Of a stretch of DNA of 40,010 bases, positions 7,675 to 17,407 are shown piece by piece. The stretch comes from Sphingomonadaceae bacterium. GTDB lineage: Bacteria > Pseudomonadota > Alphaproteobacteria > Sphingomonadales > Sphingomonadaceae. The translations under genes and the position numbers were made by a program. The notes below the pieces were generated by a model, which saw only the letters and a program-made list of their open reading frames with translations, made no database searches and was not told where the DNA came from. Each line of letters starts with the position of its first letter. Positions within the stretch are counted from its first letter, which is position 1. Where the stretch lies: assembly GCA_947476425.1 (NCBI GenBank), contig CANJQJ010000027.1:1-40010 (forward strand), read 5' to 3'.

Positions 7675-9776
7675 GATGCGGCTTTCCAGCTATGTTCGGC
7701 CGACAGCCCCTCGGCGGCAGGCCCACGCAGGATGATGTCGAACCGACTGCCCTCGCCCTCACGGCTGGACACCTCGACTCGTCCGCCCATCGCGACAACC
7801 AGCGACCGTGCTTCGAACGCGCCGATGCCGAACCCGTTGTCCTTGGTCGATGCGAAGGGGCGGAACAGCTGGTTGCGAATGAATTCGGCCGACATGCCCG
7901 ATCCATGATCGATGATGCTTATCACCACTTCCGGACCACGATCATCAATGCTCATCACAATAGGACGATCACCCGGACTGGCATCGATCGCATTCTGGAC
8001 AAGATGCGCGAGTGCCAATTCGAGGCGCAGCGGATCGGCGAGCACCGTCGCCGAAACGCCCGGTTCGAGAATTACGGGGTGCGCCCGGCGCTTGGCCGCG
8101 ACTACCGCCTCGGCGATTCCGCGCAGCGCAACCGGACGCGGATCGTCGATCCGCCCGCGATTATGCTGCGAGAGGCGTGCGAGCAGATCGTTCATCTTGC
8201 CGACCGAGGCTTTCAGCGTTGCCACCATATCTGTTCGGAACTCGGGATTATCTGCATGGCGCTCAGCGTTCCGCGCGACCAGCGCGAGCTGGCTGACCAA
8301 ATTCTTGATGTCGTGCATGATGAAGGCGAAACGGCGATTAAACTCGTCGAAGCGCTTGGCATCGGACAATTCCTCCTGTGCCCGGGCTTCAGCAAGATAG
8401 CTCGCCACTTGTCGCCCGGTAAGACGAAGAAGATCGAAATCCTCCCAATCAAGCATGCGATCGACGAGCGGGCGTTCGAGCAGCGCGACGCCGACCAGCC
8501 TGTCGAAATGGATCAATGGAACGGCCGCCCAGACGCGGGCGCTATCCACCATCCAGCGCGGCAGGACGTCAGCCTCACCCTTGAGGTCGTCGCCCCGGCG
8601 GATCGCATCGAATTCAACGATGCGTCCAGTCGTGCGACAATGATCGATGAAGCCAGCAGCTCCCGCCTGCGCAGGCACTTCGAGTGTCGGCCAGCACCAG
8701 CGAGCGCCGAGCATGAGCCCGCCGCGCTCGTCATGGACGAGGAGCAGGCCGCCGGGAGATTCGGTGATGTCCGCGATCGCCTTGATGACGCGTTCGTCGA
8801 GCGGCGCGGCATCGGTTCCCGGTCGACCCAGCGTCTCGGTGAAGCGCAGCCACTCGGCACGGTAATCATAGCGATGCTGGAAAAAATGCTTGATCAGCTT
8901 GACTCGAAGCCAGGCCCGCAACCGATGCGACGGCAGCAAGACGAGCCCCAGGGCGGTCATCCCTATGACCACGGCGAGTTGCGCTAGCTGCATGTTACGG
9001 AAGCCCGCCAGATCGAGCGCACGCACGATCAGCACCATGCCGACGAGGTACCCGCCGATCGCCATCAGCGAGAGCGTCTGGAAAGTCACGGCACGCGACA
9101 GACGCATCTTCCACAGTAGGTTGCGACGACTGCCAAGCCCCAGCAGCCCCGCGAGCACGACCATGAGCGGGCCGCGAAACGCATACAGGACGGTTACCGG
9201 GCTGCGCGTCAGATAGGCGACAGTGTAAAGATTGAGATCGTAGGTCCACATGATCGCCAGCGCGATCATCGGCGGCGCGATGCCCCAGCGCGCCTCGGGC
9301 GCGGCGGCGGTGTAGAGATTGTGGACGAGGACGAGGGCACCGACCGCGACCATCATGCGCAGCACGAGCGACACGAATCCCGCCGCCTCGATTATGCGCG
9401 GGCCGGGTGCGACCTGCGCGATGGTGAGACTCAGCACGAGCTCGGCGAAAATCACCGCGCCGAGCACGGCGTAGAGCGCCACGATCGCCGGGTGCCAGCT
9501 TTCCTTCCTGCCTCGCAGCGACAGCAGCAGCATGAAGCCAAGCCACGCGAGATTGCGTGCGCTCTCCATGACCAGCGAAGTGATGTCGCCATCACCATGG
9601 CTGGCAACGCTTGCCGACCACAGCACTGTTATCAGCGCCGCACCCGCCAGACCGCGTCGGCGCATTCCACCGCCCGGACGAACGATCGCCCACAGCGCCA
9701 GTCCGGCGAACAGGAAGGCGCTGATTATATGGCCAATGCTGCCGATCAGAGCGACGCCAGGCATATCAGCGTGCAC
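7671..9776 (-). CDS. prsK: XrtA/PEP-CTERM-system histidine kinase PrsK
   Basis: A 701-residue membrane sensor kinase. The N-terminal 290 residues contain about eight hydrophobic helices. A GAF-like region follows, with a DHCRTTGRIVEFD segment. The transmitter begins with the H-box FIMHDIKNLVSQL, its phospho-accepting His near residue 488, and continues with N-box LVQNAIDASPGD, G1 DHGSGMS and G2 GFGIGAFEAR of the ATPase domain. The HDIKN form of the H-box fits the PrsK group as I know it. The gene overlaps the upstream sugar transferase by 11 bases and the downstream regulator by four, so the three genes form one tight operon. The signal sensed is unknown. Confidence 0.9.
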   Translation of the reverse strand: MHADMPGVALIGSIGHIISAFLFAGLALWAIVRPGGGMRRRGLAGAALITVLWSASVASHGDGDITSLVMESARNLAWLGFMLLLSLRGRKESWHPAIVALYAVLGAVIFAELVLSLTIAQVAPGPRIIEAAGFVSLVLRMMVAVGALVLVHNLYTAAAPEARWGIAPPMIALAIMWTYDLNLYTVAYLTRSPVTVLYAFRGPLMVVLAGLLGLGSRRNLLWKMRLSRAVTFQTLSLMAIGGYLVGMVLIVRALDLAGFRNMQLAQLAVVIGMTALGLVLLPSHRLRAWLRVKLIKHFFQHRYDYRAEWLRFTETLGRPGTDAAPLDERVIKAIADITESPGGLLLVHDERGGLMLGARWCWPTLEVPAQAGAAGFIDHCRTTGRIVEFDAIRRGDDLKGEADVLPRWMVDSARVWAAVPLIHFDRLVGVALLERPLVDRMLDWEDFDLLRLTGRQVASYLAEARAQEELSDAKRFDEFNRRFAFIMHDIKNLVSQLALVARNAERHADNPEFRTDMVATLKASVGKMNDLLARLSQHNRGRIDDPRPVALRGIAEAVVAAKRRAHPVILEPGVSATVLADPLRLELALAHLVQNAIDASPGDRPIVMSIDDRGPEVVISIIDHGSGMSAEFIRNQLFRPFASTKDNGFGIGAFEARSLVVAMGGRVEVSSREGEGSRFDIILRGPAAEGLSAEHSWKAAS

Positions 9777-11154
9777 CCTCGGGCCAGAGGAGGACGTGGA
9801 CGGTTTGCAGGATGATCAACAGGTCGAGGAACGGCGTGTAGTTCTTCGCATAATATAGGTCATATTCCAGCTTCTGGCGGGCATCGTCGAGATTGGCGCC
9901 ATAGGGATAGTTGATCTGTGCCCAGCCGGTGATCCCCGGCTTCACGACGTGACGTTCGGCGTAATAAGGGATCTGGGTCTCCAGCTCGGCGACGAACTGC
10001 GGACGCTCGGGGCGCGGACCGACGAAGCTCATCTCGCCTTTCAGCACCATCCACACTTGCGGAAGTTCGTCGATCCTGAGCTTGCGAATTATCCGACCGA
10101 CGCGGGTGACGCGCGGATCATTTTTTTCCGCCCACACCGCCTTGCCGGCAACCTCCGCATCGGTGCGCATCGAGCGCAGCTTCACGATTTCGAACGGCAG
10201 GCCGTAATGGCCGACCCGGGTCTGGCTGAAAAAAGCGGGACCCTTGCTGTCGAGCTTCACGGCGAGCACACCGATCAGGATCAAGGGTGCGCTGATCGTT
10301 AGCAATATCAGGCTGACGACGATGTCGAATGCACGCTTGGCCCAGGTCGATAGCCGTCGTCCCGAGGAGAAGCCATCAGAGAAGATCAGCCAGGAGGGAT
10401 TTACGCTACGAAGATCTACGCGGCCGGTTTCGCGTTCGAGAAAGGTCGAGACTTCGTTGACATGGACTCCCGTGGTGCGGATCCGAAGGAGATCGGCGAC
10501 CGGCATCGCATTGCGGCGTTCCTGCAGCGAGAGCACGACTTCGCCGACATTCTGCTGCTTCACATGATCCGCGAGGCTCTCGATGTCCGCGCGGAGAATC
10601 GCTTCCTTTACCACTTGCTCGCATTCGCCCATGTCGACATGGCCAACGACGATGAAACCAGCACCGGGACGCAGCGAAAGCTGCAATACGCGGTTGGCTC
10701 GCGCGCCGGCACCGAGCACAAGAACGCGCCGCTTGAACGCATCGCCCCCGAACAGCCCGCCGAACACGAGATGGGTTAGAAACAGCAGCACGAACGCAAT
10801 GCCGATCGCGTAGACCGTGATCGATCGCCACAGCGATAGTTCGGGCAGAATGAAGAACAGCATCGAGATGAAGATCATGCTGAGCGACATCGCCACTAGC
10901 ATGCGCGCGACTCCATGGCGCAACGACTGGAGCGATTCGGCGCTGAAAGTACCAACCGCGATCAACGCGCACTGCACCGCTATCGCAAAGGTCAAAAGCT
11001 GCGGGATCCGTCCGCCGATCGGCTCCACCAGGCTACCGATCTGGCCAATGCGCAGGCGCCAGCCGAATTCGCCGGCGACAAGCAGCAGCAGGAAATCGAG
11101 CAACCCGAGCAGCAGCACGGCTCGCGGGATATAGTGCTTGAAAAGCCTGATCAC
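9766..11154 (-). CDS. XrtA/PEP-CTERM-type polyprenyl-phosphate sugar-1-phosphate transferase
   Basis: A 462-residue initiating glycosyltransferase that moves a sugar-1-phosphate from a nucleotide sugar to a lipid carrier at the inner membrane. Four hydrophobic helices occupy the first 150 residues. A nucleotide-binding-like domain ([16 protein letters not shown]) follows, then another membrane helix near residue 275. The C-terminal bacterial sugar transferase domain shows [43 protein letters not shown] and [12 protein letters not shown], the family's catalytic and membrane-anchoring motifs. The architecture fits the TIGR03013 branch found with exosortase A. It leads the prsK-prsR operon and is divergent from the GDP-mannose gene, which suggests a mannose-containing polysaccharide. 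Confidence 0.9.
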   Translation of the reverse strand: MIRLFKHYIPRAVLLLGLLDFLLLLVAGEFGWRLRIGQIGSLVEPIGGRIPQLLTFAIAVQCALIAVGTFSAESLQSLRHGVARMLVAMSLSMIFISMLFFILPELSLWRSITVYAIGIAFVLLFLTHLVFGGLFGGDAFKRRVLVLGAGARANRVLQLSLRPGAGFIVVGHVDMGECEQVVKEAILRADIESLADHVKQQNVGEVVLSLQERRNAMPVADLLRIRTTGVHVNEVSTFLERETGRVDLRSVNPSWLIFSDGFSSGRRLSTWAKRAFDIVVSLILLTISAPLILIGVLAVKLDSKGPAFFSQTRVGHYGLPFEIVKLRSMRTDAEVAGKAVWAEKNDPRVTRVGRIIRKLRIDELPQVWMVLKGEMSFVGPRPERPQFVAELETQIPYYAERHVVKPGITGWAQINYPYGANLDDARQKLEYDLYYAKNYTPFLDLLIILQTVHVLLWPEGAR

Positions 11155-11313
11155 GGGTGGGTCTTTCCCGACATTCGCATTCGCCTGTAAAGTTTACCGG
11201 CAATCAGTGTCGCAAAAATTGACGAATAAATACTGAACTCGCGTTAGCCGGTCATTTTCGCGATGGATCGAAGCTGTTACAGCGTGCCCGTCTGCATGGA
11301 GAATATTCCCAAT

Positions 11314-12387
11314 ATGTCGCGACCCATAACGCCCGTTATCCTGTCCGGGGGCTCTGGAACCCGGCTGTGGCCAATGTCGCGGAGCAGCCAGCCCAAACAA
11401 CTCCTGAGGCTGACCAGCGCAGAAACGATGCTTCAGCTGACGGCGCTGCGCAGCGCAGGTTCTGATCGATTCGGCCCGCCGATCATCGTGGGCAACGCTC
11501 TGCACGCAACCGAAATCCAGGAACAGCTGGAGGCGGTAAATGCCACGCCATCATTGCTGATACTGGAGCCGGTAGCGCGCAATACAGCACCAGCGATCGC
11601 CCTGGCCGCCCTGGCAGCACTTGAGAACGACGATGACGCGACTCTGCTGGTCATGCCCAGCGACCAGGTGATCGAGGATGTTGACGCGTTCCGCGCCGCG
11701 ATCGAAGCAGCGCTTCCCGTCGTCGAGCAAGGTTGGCTGGTCACCTTTGGAATCAAGCCAACCGGTCCGGAAACCGGCTATGGCTATATATTGATGGGCG
11801 ATCCGATCGAATCCGGCGTCCGCGAGGTCAAGCAATTCGTCGAAAAGCCTGACCGCAAGACCGCCGAGCAATTCCTGGCCACGGGCAATTATGCCTGGAA
11901 TGGCGGGATATTCCTGTTTCGGGCGGACAGTTTCCTGGGCGCGCTTGCCAATCAGGCGCCGGATATTGCGATCGCGGTGCGCAAGTCGATCGACGCGGCT
12001 GGCCGCCGCGGTCGCCTGCTTTACCCGGAACCCAAGAGTTTCGCCCAATCTCCCTCCCAGTCGATCGATTATGCGGTGATGGAAAAATCCGAATCCGTCG
12101 CCGTAATTCCTGTGAACATGGGCTGGTCGGATATCGGCAGCTGGGACGCGCTATACGAACTGGCGGCAAAGGATGATTTTGCCAACGCCCATCACGGCGA
12201 GGTTATCTCGCTGGACAGCAATGGCTGCCTGATCCGTTCGAATGGCCCAGTCGTCGCCGCCGTGGGAGTCAAGGACTTGATCGTGATCGCAACCGGAGAC
12301 GCCGTTCTCATACTTCCGCGGGGTAGCAGCCAGGACGTCAAGCAGATCATCGATGAATTGAAGCGGCGCGAACACCGGACGCTTTAG
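11314..12387 (+). CDS. Mannose-1-phosphate guanylyltransferase
   Basis: Makes GDP-mannose from mannose-1-phosphate and GTP, the activated sugar for exopolysaccharide. The pyrophosphorylase signature GGSGTRLWPMSRSSQPKQ is at the N-terminus, KQFVEKPDRKT is near residue 170, and WSDIGSWDALYEL lies towards the C-terminus. At about 357 residues it is the short single-function form without the C-terminal phosphomannose isomerase cupin of ManC/AlgA. ATG 11314 begins the conserved MSRPITPVILSGG; ATG at 11296 or 11263 would add up to 17 residues with no family resemblance. The 159 bases shared with the divergent sugar transferase must hold both promoters. A TTGACG at 11219-11224 is a -35 candidate without a good -10 partner. 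Confidence 0.93.
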   Translation: MSRPITPVILSGGSGTRLWPMSRSSQPKQLLRLTSAETMLQLTALRSAGSDRFGPPIIVGNALHATEIQEQLEAVNATPSLLILEPVARNTAPAIALAALAALENDDDATLLVMPSDQVIEDVDAFRAAIEAALPVVEQGWLVTFGIKPTGPETGYGYILMGDPIESGVREVKQFVEKPDRKTAEQFLATGNYAWNGGIFLFRADSFLGALANQAPDIAIAVRKSIDAAGRRGRLLYPEPKSFAQSPSQSIDYAVMEKSESVAVIPVNMGWSDIGSWDALYELAAKDDFANAHHGEVISLDSNGCLIRSNGPVVAAVGVKDLIVIATGDAVLILPRGSSQDVKQIIDELKRREHRTL

Positions 12388-12414
12388 TTTTCTTTTGCCG
12401 GAACAACGGGGCGC

Positions 12415-12699
12415 TCACTTACCGTTCGACTGCTCCGCCGATTGCGAGACGAGATCGAGCATGTCGGGCAATATCCAGCCATTGACGTAGTTCGCGTAAT
12501 AAAGCCCAAACAACACGATCGCAACGAGTGTCGTCCATTTGGCGGTGCGCTGGAAGCTGAAGCGCGGGGGAGCGCTATCGGCCTGTCCCGGGACGTGCGC
12601 CTCGGGCTCGTCGCCGGTGCTCAGCCGGAATGGCAGCACCAGGAAGAAGCTCAGGCACCAGAAGAGGAAATAGATCGCTGAGATCGACGTCCATTTCAT
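12415..12699 (-). CDS. DUF1467 family membrane protein
   Basis: A small inner-membrane protein of about 94 residues with two helices: ISAIYFLFWCLSFFLVLPF near the N-terminus and a second ending in LYYANYVNGWI. The LPFRLST turn after helix one and the ANYVNGW motif are the DUF1467 hallmarks. I prefer the ATG at 12699 (MKWTSISAIY), which matches how family members begin; ATG 12714 would add five residues. It follows rnj on the same strand, an arrangement I associate with alphaproteobacteria. Function unknown. It ends 27 bases from the convergent guanylyltransferase gene. Confidence 0.88.
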   Translation of the reverse strand: MKWTSISAIYFLFWCLSFFLVLPFRLSTGDEPEAHVPGQADSAPPRFSFQRTAKWTTLVAIVLFGLYYANYVNGWILPDMLDLVSQSAEQSNGK

Positions 12700-12722
12700 C
12701 GACAGTGTTTCCAATGCAGCGA

Positions 12723-12744
12723 CATCCCCGCTTTCGCGGGGATG
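12723..12744. repeat. GC-rich hairpin between rnj and the DUF1467 gene
   Basis: A perfect nine-base stem, CATCCCCGC / GCGGGGATG, closes a four-base TTTC loop. No T-run follows on the minus strand, so an intrinsic terminator is unlikely. The CCCCGC...GCGGGG form resembles the short palindromic repeats elsewhere in this window. It may affect mRNA stability between the two genes. Confidence 0.6.
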
Positions 12745-12777
12745 AGATGTAAGGGGATCGGGACGCGGCAGGCCATT

Positions 12778-14412
12778 CTAAACCGAGATGATTGCGACGG
12801 TCACGATTGGCTTCTTGCCGGTCCACCGAGTGGCGGTACGCCGCACCGCGAGACGGATGGCCTCGTTGCGCTTTGCAGGATCGCCCTTGTCGGTCGCGGC
12901 TTCAGTGGCGGCTTCCTGCGCCTCGCGGAGGAAGTCCTCCTTGTCCTCCTCGACGGGGATTCCCTGTACCTGGATCGCAGGGTCGCCCTGCAGCCGGCCC
13001 TGGCTGTCGAAGGCGGCGGTAACAGCGATATAGCCATGATTGCCCACGCGACGACGCTCATTGATCGTGGAGCCATCGGCGGGAAGAATGACGTCGCCAT
13101 CCAGCACGAGCCGGCCAGTACGCTCCTGGCCGATCGCCACCGGTCCATCAGGTGCCAGTCGGAGGACGGTGCCATTGCCCTGCACGATCGCACGGGGGAT
13201 GCCTTCGCTGAGCCCGAACCGCGCCTGCTCGGCCATATGCCGCATTTCGCCATGAACTGGGAGAAGGATCTCCGGACGGATCCATTTGTACATCGCCGCC
13301 AGATCCGGACGACCTGGATGGCCCGAAACATGGACGTCGGCCTGGCGATCTGTGACCATCTCGACCTTCTTGCCCGCGAGAGCATTCTGGATCTTGCCGA
13401 TCGCGACTTCGTTGCCGGGGATCTGGCGCGACGAGAAGATGACCATGTCGCCTTCGGCAAGCTTGATCTGGTGGCTATCGAACGCGATGCGAGAGAGCGC
13501 TGCCCGGGTTTCGCCCTGGCCTCCCGTCGCGACAATGAGCACCTTGTTGCGCGGCAATGCCATCGCCTCGTCGAAGCCGACCGTCTCGGGGAAATCCTTG
13601 AGATATCCAGCACCCTGGGCGGCCTTGATGATGCGATCGAGCGAGCGCCCGGCGACGCAGAGCGTGCGGCCGGTATCCTGTGCGACACGGCCGAGGGTCT
13701 GCAGCCGCGCTGCGTTGGAAGCGAAGGTCGTCACCAGCACGCGACCGCGAGCCGAACGTACCACGGTGTCGAGGCCGTCGCGAACGCTGCCTTCCGAGCC
13801 CGAGGATTCCGAATTGAAGACATTCGTAGAATCGCAGACGAGTGCGAGGATGCCCTTGTCGCCGACCGCGCTGAGTTCCTCGGGCGTGCTGGGGACACCG
13901 AGCAGCGGCTCGTCATCGAGTTTCCAGTCACCCGTGTGGAAGATACGGCCGTATGGCGTCTCGATCAGCAGCGCATTGCCCTCGGGAATGGAGTGCGCGA
14001 GCGGAAGATAGGTGAAGCCGAACGGCCCGAGCTTGAAGCTGCCGTCATTCTCGATGACATTGAGCTTCACCGACTTGGAAACCCCCTCTTCCTCGAGCTT
14101 CTTGCGGATGAGCGATGCGGTGAAGGGCGTAGCGTAGAGCGGCACGCCCAGATCCGCGGCAAAATAGGGGATCGCACCGATGTGATCCTCGTGACCGTGG
14201 GTGAGCACGATACCGAGCAGATCGTCGATATTTTCCTCAATGAACGAGAGATCGGGAAGTACCAGGTCGATGCCGGGATATTCGGTGCCACCGAATGTAA
14301 GGCCGAGATCGACCATCACCCATTTGCCGTTGGCACCGTAGAGATTGACGTTCATGCCAATCTCGCCGGATCCGCCGAGCGCGAGGAAGAGAAGTTCCTT
14401 GCCTGGGGTCAT
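12778..14412 (-). CDS. rnj: Ribonuclease J
   Basis: A 544-residue metallo-beta-lactamase/beta-CASP nuclease that matures and degrades RNA with 5'-exonuclease and endonuclease activity. The zinc motif THGHEDHIGA is at residues 71-80, HTGDWKLD near 165 gives further ligands, CDSTNVFNSESSGSE near 193 is the RNase J segment, and VSGHPGRPDLAAMYKWIRPE near residue 370 belongs to the beta-CASP active site. The C-terminal domain is present and the length is normal. It lies downstream of coaX and upstream of DUF1467 on one strand. Alphaproteobacteria that use RNase J usually carry this single copy. Confidence 0.95.
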   Translation of the reverse strand: MTPGKELLFLALGGSGEIGMNVNLYGANGKWVMVDLGLTFGGTEYPGIDLVLPDLSFIEENIDDLLGIVLTHGHEDHIGAIPYFAADLGVPLYATPFTASLIRKKLEEEGVSKSVKLNVIENDGSFKLGPFGFTYLPLAHSIPEGNALLIETPYGRIFHTGDWKLDDEPLLGVPSTPEELSAVGDKGILALVCDSTNVFNSESSGSEGSVRDGLDTVVRSARGRVLVTTFASNAARLQTLGRVAQDTGRTLCVAGRSLDRIIKAAQGAGYLKDFPETVGFDEAMALPRNKVLIVATGGQGETRAALSRIAFDSHQIKLAEGDMVIFSSRQIPGNEVAIGKIQNALAGKKVEMVTDRQADVHVSGHPGRPDLAAMYKWIRPEILLPVHGEMRHMAEQARFGLSEGIPRAIVQGNGTVLRLAPDGPVAIGQERTGRLVLDGDVILPADGSTINERRRVGNHGYIAVTAAFDSQGRLQGDPAIQVQGIPVEEDKEDFLREAQEAATEAATDKGDPAKRNEAIRLAVRRTATRWTGKKPIVTVAIISV

Positions 14413-14457
14413 GCGAACTTCACCGCGAACGCGGTGTCATCGAGATGATAGGAATGG

Positions 14458-14477
14458 GCCCCCGCCTGCGCAGGGGC
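14458..14477. repeat. Short GC-rich palindrome between coaX and rnj
   Basis: GCCCC (14458-14462) pairs with GGGGC (14473-14477) around a CCTGCGCAGG self-complementary core. It sits in the 87-base gap between coaX and rnj. It looks like one more short palindromic repeat rather than a terminator, since no T-run follows. Confidence 0.5.
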
Positions 14478-14499
14478 AACCGTTTCGGAAAATGTCATT

Positions 14500-15276
14500 T
14501 CAGTCTTTCGTTCGGGCGTAGAGATACCACAGGCCCTGAATGGTAAGGTCCGGCTCGATAGAGTCGAACATGGCAGTATGCGTATCGATCAGCGTTGCCA
14601 GCCCGCCGGTCGAGATTACCGTAACGGGGCGCGCAATCTCAGCCTTCATGCGCTGCAGCAACCCCTCGATCATTGCGACATAGCCCCAATAGACCCCGAT
14701 CAGCATCTGCGTCTCGGTCGTTCGACCGATCACGCTTGTGCTCTCGGGTGCTTCGATCGCTATGCGCGGAAGCTTGGCCGCGGCGGAGACCAAGGCGTCG
14801 AGCGAAAGGTTGATGCCCGGCGCGATGATGCCGCCCTTATACGTACCGTTATAATCGATGACGTCGAATGTCGTCGCCGTGCCGAAGTCGACGACGATGA
14901 GATCGCCGCCGTGAAGTTCGTGCGCGGCAATCGCATTGACGACTCGATCAGCTCCGACCGAAGCGGGCTCATCGACATCGAGCAGTATACCCCATTCGAC
15001 GGGCGCGCGGCCCGCGATCATCGCATCGACACGGAAATACTTGCTGGAGAGGACTTCGAGATTATGCAGCGCGCGCGGCACCACGGTTGCAATGAGAACG
15101 GCATCGATGACGCTGCGATCATAGCCTTCGAGTATCAGGAGCTGGTTGAGCCAGACCGCATATTCGTCGGCCGTGCGCCGAGGGTCGGTCGCGATGCGCC
15201 AACGCGCGGCGATCACGCCGTCATCGACCAGCGCAAAGACGATATTGGTATTTCCGGCATCGATCGCGAGCAGCAT
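14500..15276 (-). CDS. coaX: Type III pantothenate kinase
   Basis: A 258-residue enzyme that phosphorylates pantothenate, the first step of coenzyme A synthesis. As an ASKHA-fold kinase it begins [15 protein letters not shown], with catalytic Asp6 and the phosphate-binding [17 protein letters not shown] near residue 112 and [14 protein letters not shown] near residue 132 are the adenosine- and substrate-binding motifs of CoaX. The type III enzyme is normally insensitive to feedback by CoA. It begins eight bases after the end of birA, so the pair is co-transcribed at the tail of the nuo operon. Confidence 0.95.
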   Translation of the reverse strand: MLLAIDAGNTNIVFALVDDGVIAARWRIATDPRRTADEYAVWLNQLLILEGYDRSVIDAVLIATVVPRALHNLEVLSSKYFRVDAMIAGRAPVEWGILLDVDEPASVGADRVVNAIAAHELHGGDLIVVDFGTATTFDVIDYNGTYKGGIIAPGINLSLDALVSAAAKLPRIAIEAPESTSVIGRTTETQMLIGVYWGYVAMIEGLLQRMKAEIARPVTVISTGGLATLIDTHTAMFDSIEPDLTIQGLWYLYARTKD

Positions 15277-15284
15277 GATTGTCT

Positions 15285-15980
15285 CTATATCAGAAAGACG
15301 TCGCCGGCCTGAATGACACGGCTGGTGCCATCCGCCAAGCGAAGCCGGAGAGAGCCGGTGTCGTCCAGGCCGTCGAACAGCCCCTCAAACCCGGCATCAC
15401 CCACCCGTGCCATGAGCGCGGTGCCCAAGGGATGGGCGCGTTCAAGCCAGCGCGCAACCACGGGAGCGAGTCCTTCGCTTCGCCAGCGCCTTAGCCAGCG
15501 CGCGAAGGCTTCGGCGAGATCATCGACGAAGACCGCTGGATCGACTCCACCAAGACTCGTCGCCGGTCGATCTATATCCTCGGGGTGATGCGCGAGATTG
15601 ACCCCGAAGCCAGCGACGACGGCATCGCGTTCGCGTTCGAGCAGGATGCCGGCAAGCTTGGCCCAATCGCAGAGCAGGTCGTTGGGCCATTTCAGCATGA
15701 GCGTCCTGCTCTTCGCATAGGCCGAGGCGACCTCTTCCAGTGCAACCCCGGCGACAAGGGCGAGCCCGGGCGCGGCGGGATCGTCTGGCCTGATCCTTAC
15801 CAACGTGCTGGCATAGAGATTGCCGGGCTGCGACACCCAATGACGGCCACTCCGCCCACGGCCGCTCGTCTGAGTCTCGGCACGGAGCCAGGTCGCTTCG
15901 GGTACGCCGTCCCGAGCAAGCGCCATGACATCGTCGTTAGTCGATCGCGTCTCCGAGACCGCGATGATTCTGCGGTTCAG
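15285..15980 (-). CDS. birA: Biotin--[acetyl-CoA-carboxylase] ligase, class I (no DNA-binding domain)
   Basis: Attaches biotin to the carrier protein of acetyl-CoA carboxylase and other biotin enzymes. From CTG 15980 it has 231 residues and catalytic parts only: ETRSTNDD near residue 10, the biotinyl-AMP loop GRGRSGRHW at 40-48 and KWPNDLL at 97. It lacks the N-terminal helix-turn-helix of E. coli BirA, so it should not be a repressor. No ATG, GTG or TTG precedes the essential STN motif in this frame near the nuoN end; the first ATG (15926) would remove it. The CTG overlaps the nuoN stop as CTGA, with a GAGGG eight bases upstream. Confidence 0.92.
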   Translation of the reverse strand: MNRRIIAVSETRSTNDDVMALARDGVPEATWLRAETQTSGRGRSGRHWVSQPGNLYASTLVRIRPDDPAAPGLALVAGVALEEVASAYAKSRTLMLKWPNDLLCDWAKLAGILLERERDAVVAGFGVNLAHHPEDIDRPATSLGGVDPAVFVDDLAEAFARWLRRWRSEGLAPVVARWLERAHPLGTALMARVGDAGFEGLFDGLDDTGSLRLRLADGTSRVIQAGDVFLI

Positions 15981-17407
15981 AACAGCGCCCTCGCCGCCGC
16001 CATGCTGAGCGCACCAAGCAATGGGATCGCGAGATATCCCAACGGGGAAACAGCGACTGCCGACAGCGCGATCAGGCCATTCTCCATCCGGCTGGCCGAG
16101 GGCGCATAGGCCGGCGCGGGTTCGTCGAAATACATCGTCTTGACGATCTTGAGATAATAAAAGGCCCCGATCACCGAGGTCGCGATACCAATCATCGCCA
16201 GCGGCCAGAGGCCGATTGCGACGAGCGCATCGAACACCAGGAATTTCGGCCAGAAACCGAACAGCGGCGGGATACCCGCGAGGGAGAACATGAAGATGGC
16301 AAAAGCCGCAGCGAGGCCGGGCCGCGTGCGGGAGAGACCCGAGAGGCTGGCAATATCCTCGACCGCATCGCCAGCTGCGTTGCGCATCTGGAGGACACAC
16401 AGGAAGCTGCCGAGCGTCATGACGATATACACGGCCATGTAGCTCATCGTCGCGGCCACGCCGTCGGGCGTACCCGCGGCGAGGCCGAAGAGCGCGAAAC
16501 CGACATTGTTGATCGAGGAGTAAGCGAGCAGCCGCTTGATATTGACCTGACCGATTGCGGCGACACCACCGAGAATGGTCGATGCGAGTGCCGCGAAGAT
16601 GACGATCTGCTGCCAGCTCGACGTTGCCGGACCCATCGCGTCGACCGCAATTCGGACAAGCAGCGCCATGGCCGCAACCTTCGGAGCGGAGGCGAAGAAG
16701 GCAGTCACGGGAGTGGGCGCGCCCTCATAGACGTCCGGGGTCCACATGTGGAACGGTACGGCGGAGATCTTGAAAGCGAGGCCGGCCATCACGAAGACAA
16801 GGCCGAACAACTCGCCATGGGAAATTCCATCGCCGAGGGCGGTAGCCACGCCGCCAAACTGGGTCGTCCCGGTGAAGCCATAGAGGAGCGAGATGCCGTA
16901 GAGCAGGATGCCCGAAGCAAGCGCGCCCAGCACGAAATATTTGAGGCCAGCCTCGGCCGAACGGCTATCGCGGCGCATGAAGCTCGCCAGCACATAAGCG
17001 GCAAGACTCTGCAGCTCGAGGCCGACATAAAGCGTAAGAAGATCGGTTGCCGAGACCATCATGCCCATGCCGACCGACGAAAGCAGGATCAGGATCGGAT
17101 ATTCGGCGCGCATGGCGCCCCTCGCCTCGAAGAAGCGCGGTGCGATCAGAATTGAAACCGCCGCGGCGGCGTAGACCAGCGCCTTGGCGAAGTTGGAAAA
17201 AGCATCGGCCTTGTAGAGACCATCGAAGGCAACGCCATTCGCGCAACCGAGCGACAGGCCGGCGATGGCGAGCAACGCGACCGAGGCCCAGCTGATCAGC
17301 CGTGAACTACCGTCACCACCCCAGGCGGCGACCAGCAGCAGGAGCAGCGCGCCGGTGGAGAGGATCAGTTCGGGCAGCGTGAGTGCGAGCGAGGCGATCA
17401 TCGACAT
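15977..17407 (-). CDS. nuoN: NADH-quinone oxidoreductase subunit N
   Basis: A 476-residue antiporter-like subunit of the complex I membrane arm, with about 14 helices. AFKISAVPFHMWTPDVYEGAPTPVTAFFASAPK near residue 220 carries the key charged residues of the broken helix. It is one of three proton-channel paralogues here, with NuoL and NuoM. Its ATG overlaps the nuoM stop by one base (TGATG). It is the last nuo gene, and its stop overlaps the CTG start of birA, so the operon continues into cofactor genes. Confidence 0.96.
   Translation of the reverse strand: MSMIASLALTLPELILSTGALLLLLVAAWGGDGSSRLISWASVALLAIAGLSLGCANGVAFDGLYKADAFSNFAKALVYAAAAVSILIAPRFFEARGAMRAEYPILILLSSVGMGMMVSATDLLTLYVGLELQSLAAYVLASFMRRDSRSAEAGLKYFVLGALASGILLYGISLLYGFTGTTQFGGVATALGDGISHGELFGLVFVMAGLAFKISAVPFHMWTPDVYEGAPTPVTAFFASAPKVAAMALLVRIAVDAMGPATSSWQQIVIFAALASTILGGVAAIGQVNIKRLLAYSSINNVGFALFGLAAGTPDGVAATMSYMAVYIVMTLGSFLCVLQMRNAAGDAVEDIASLSGLSRTRPGLAAAFAIFMFSLAGIPPLFGFWPKFLVFDALVAIGLWPLAMIGIATSVIGAFYYLKIVKTMYFDEPAPAYAPSASRMENGLIALSAVAVSPLGYLAIPLLGALSMAAARALF

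Noticed and set aside
11155-11313. Possible sigma-54 promoter between the sugar transferase and the guanylyltransferase
   Set aside because: I looked for GG-N10-GC spacing with TGGCAC/TTGCA-like halves on both strands and found no convincing match.
12742-14448. A 568-codon plus-strand frame opposite rnj
   Set aside because: The minus strand carries the full RNase J metal-binding and beta-CASP motifs; the plus frame shows no recognisable domain.
15981-16400. N-terminal extension of the birA frame into nuoN
   Set aside because: It lies out of frame inside the conserved nuoN gene, contains no birA-like residues and would make the ligase far longer than its family.
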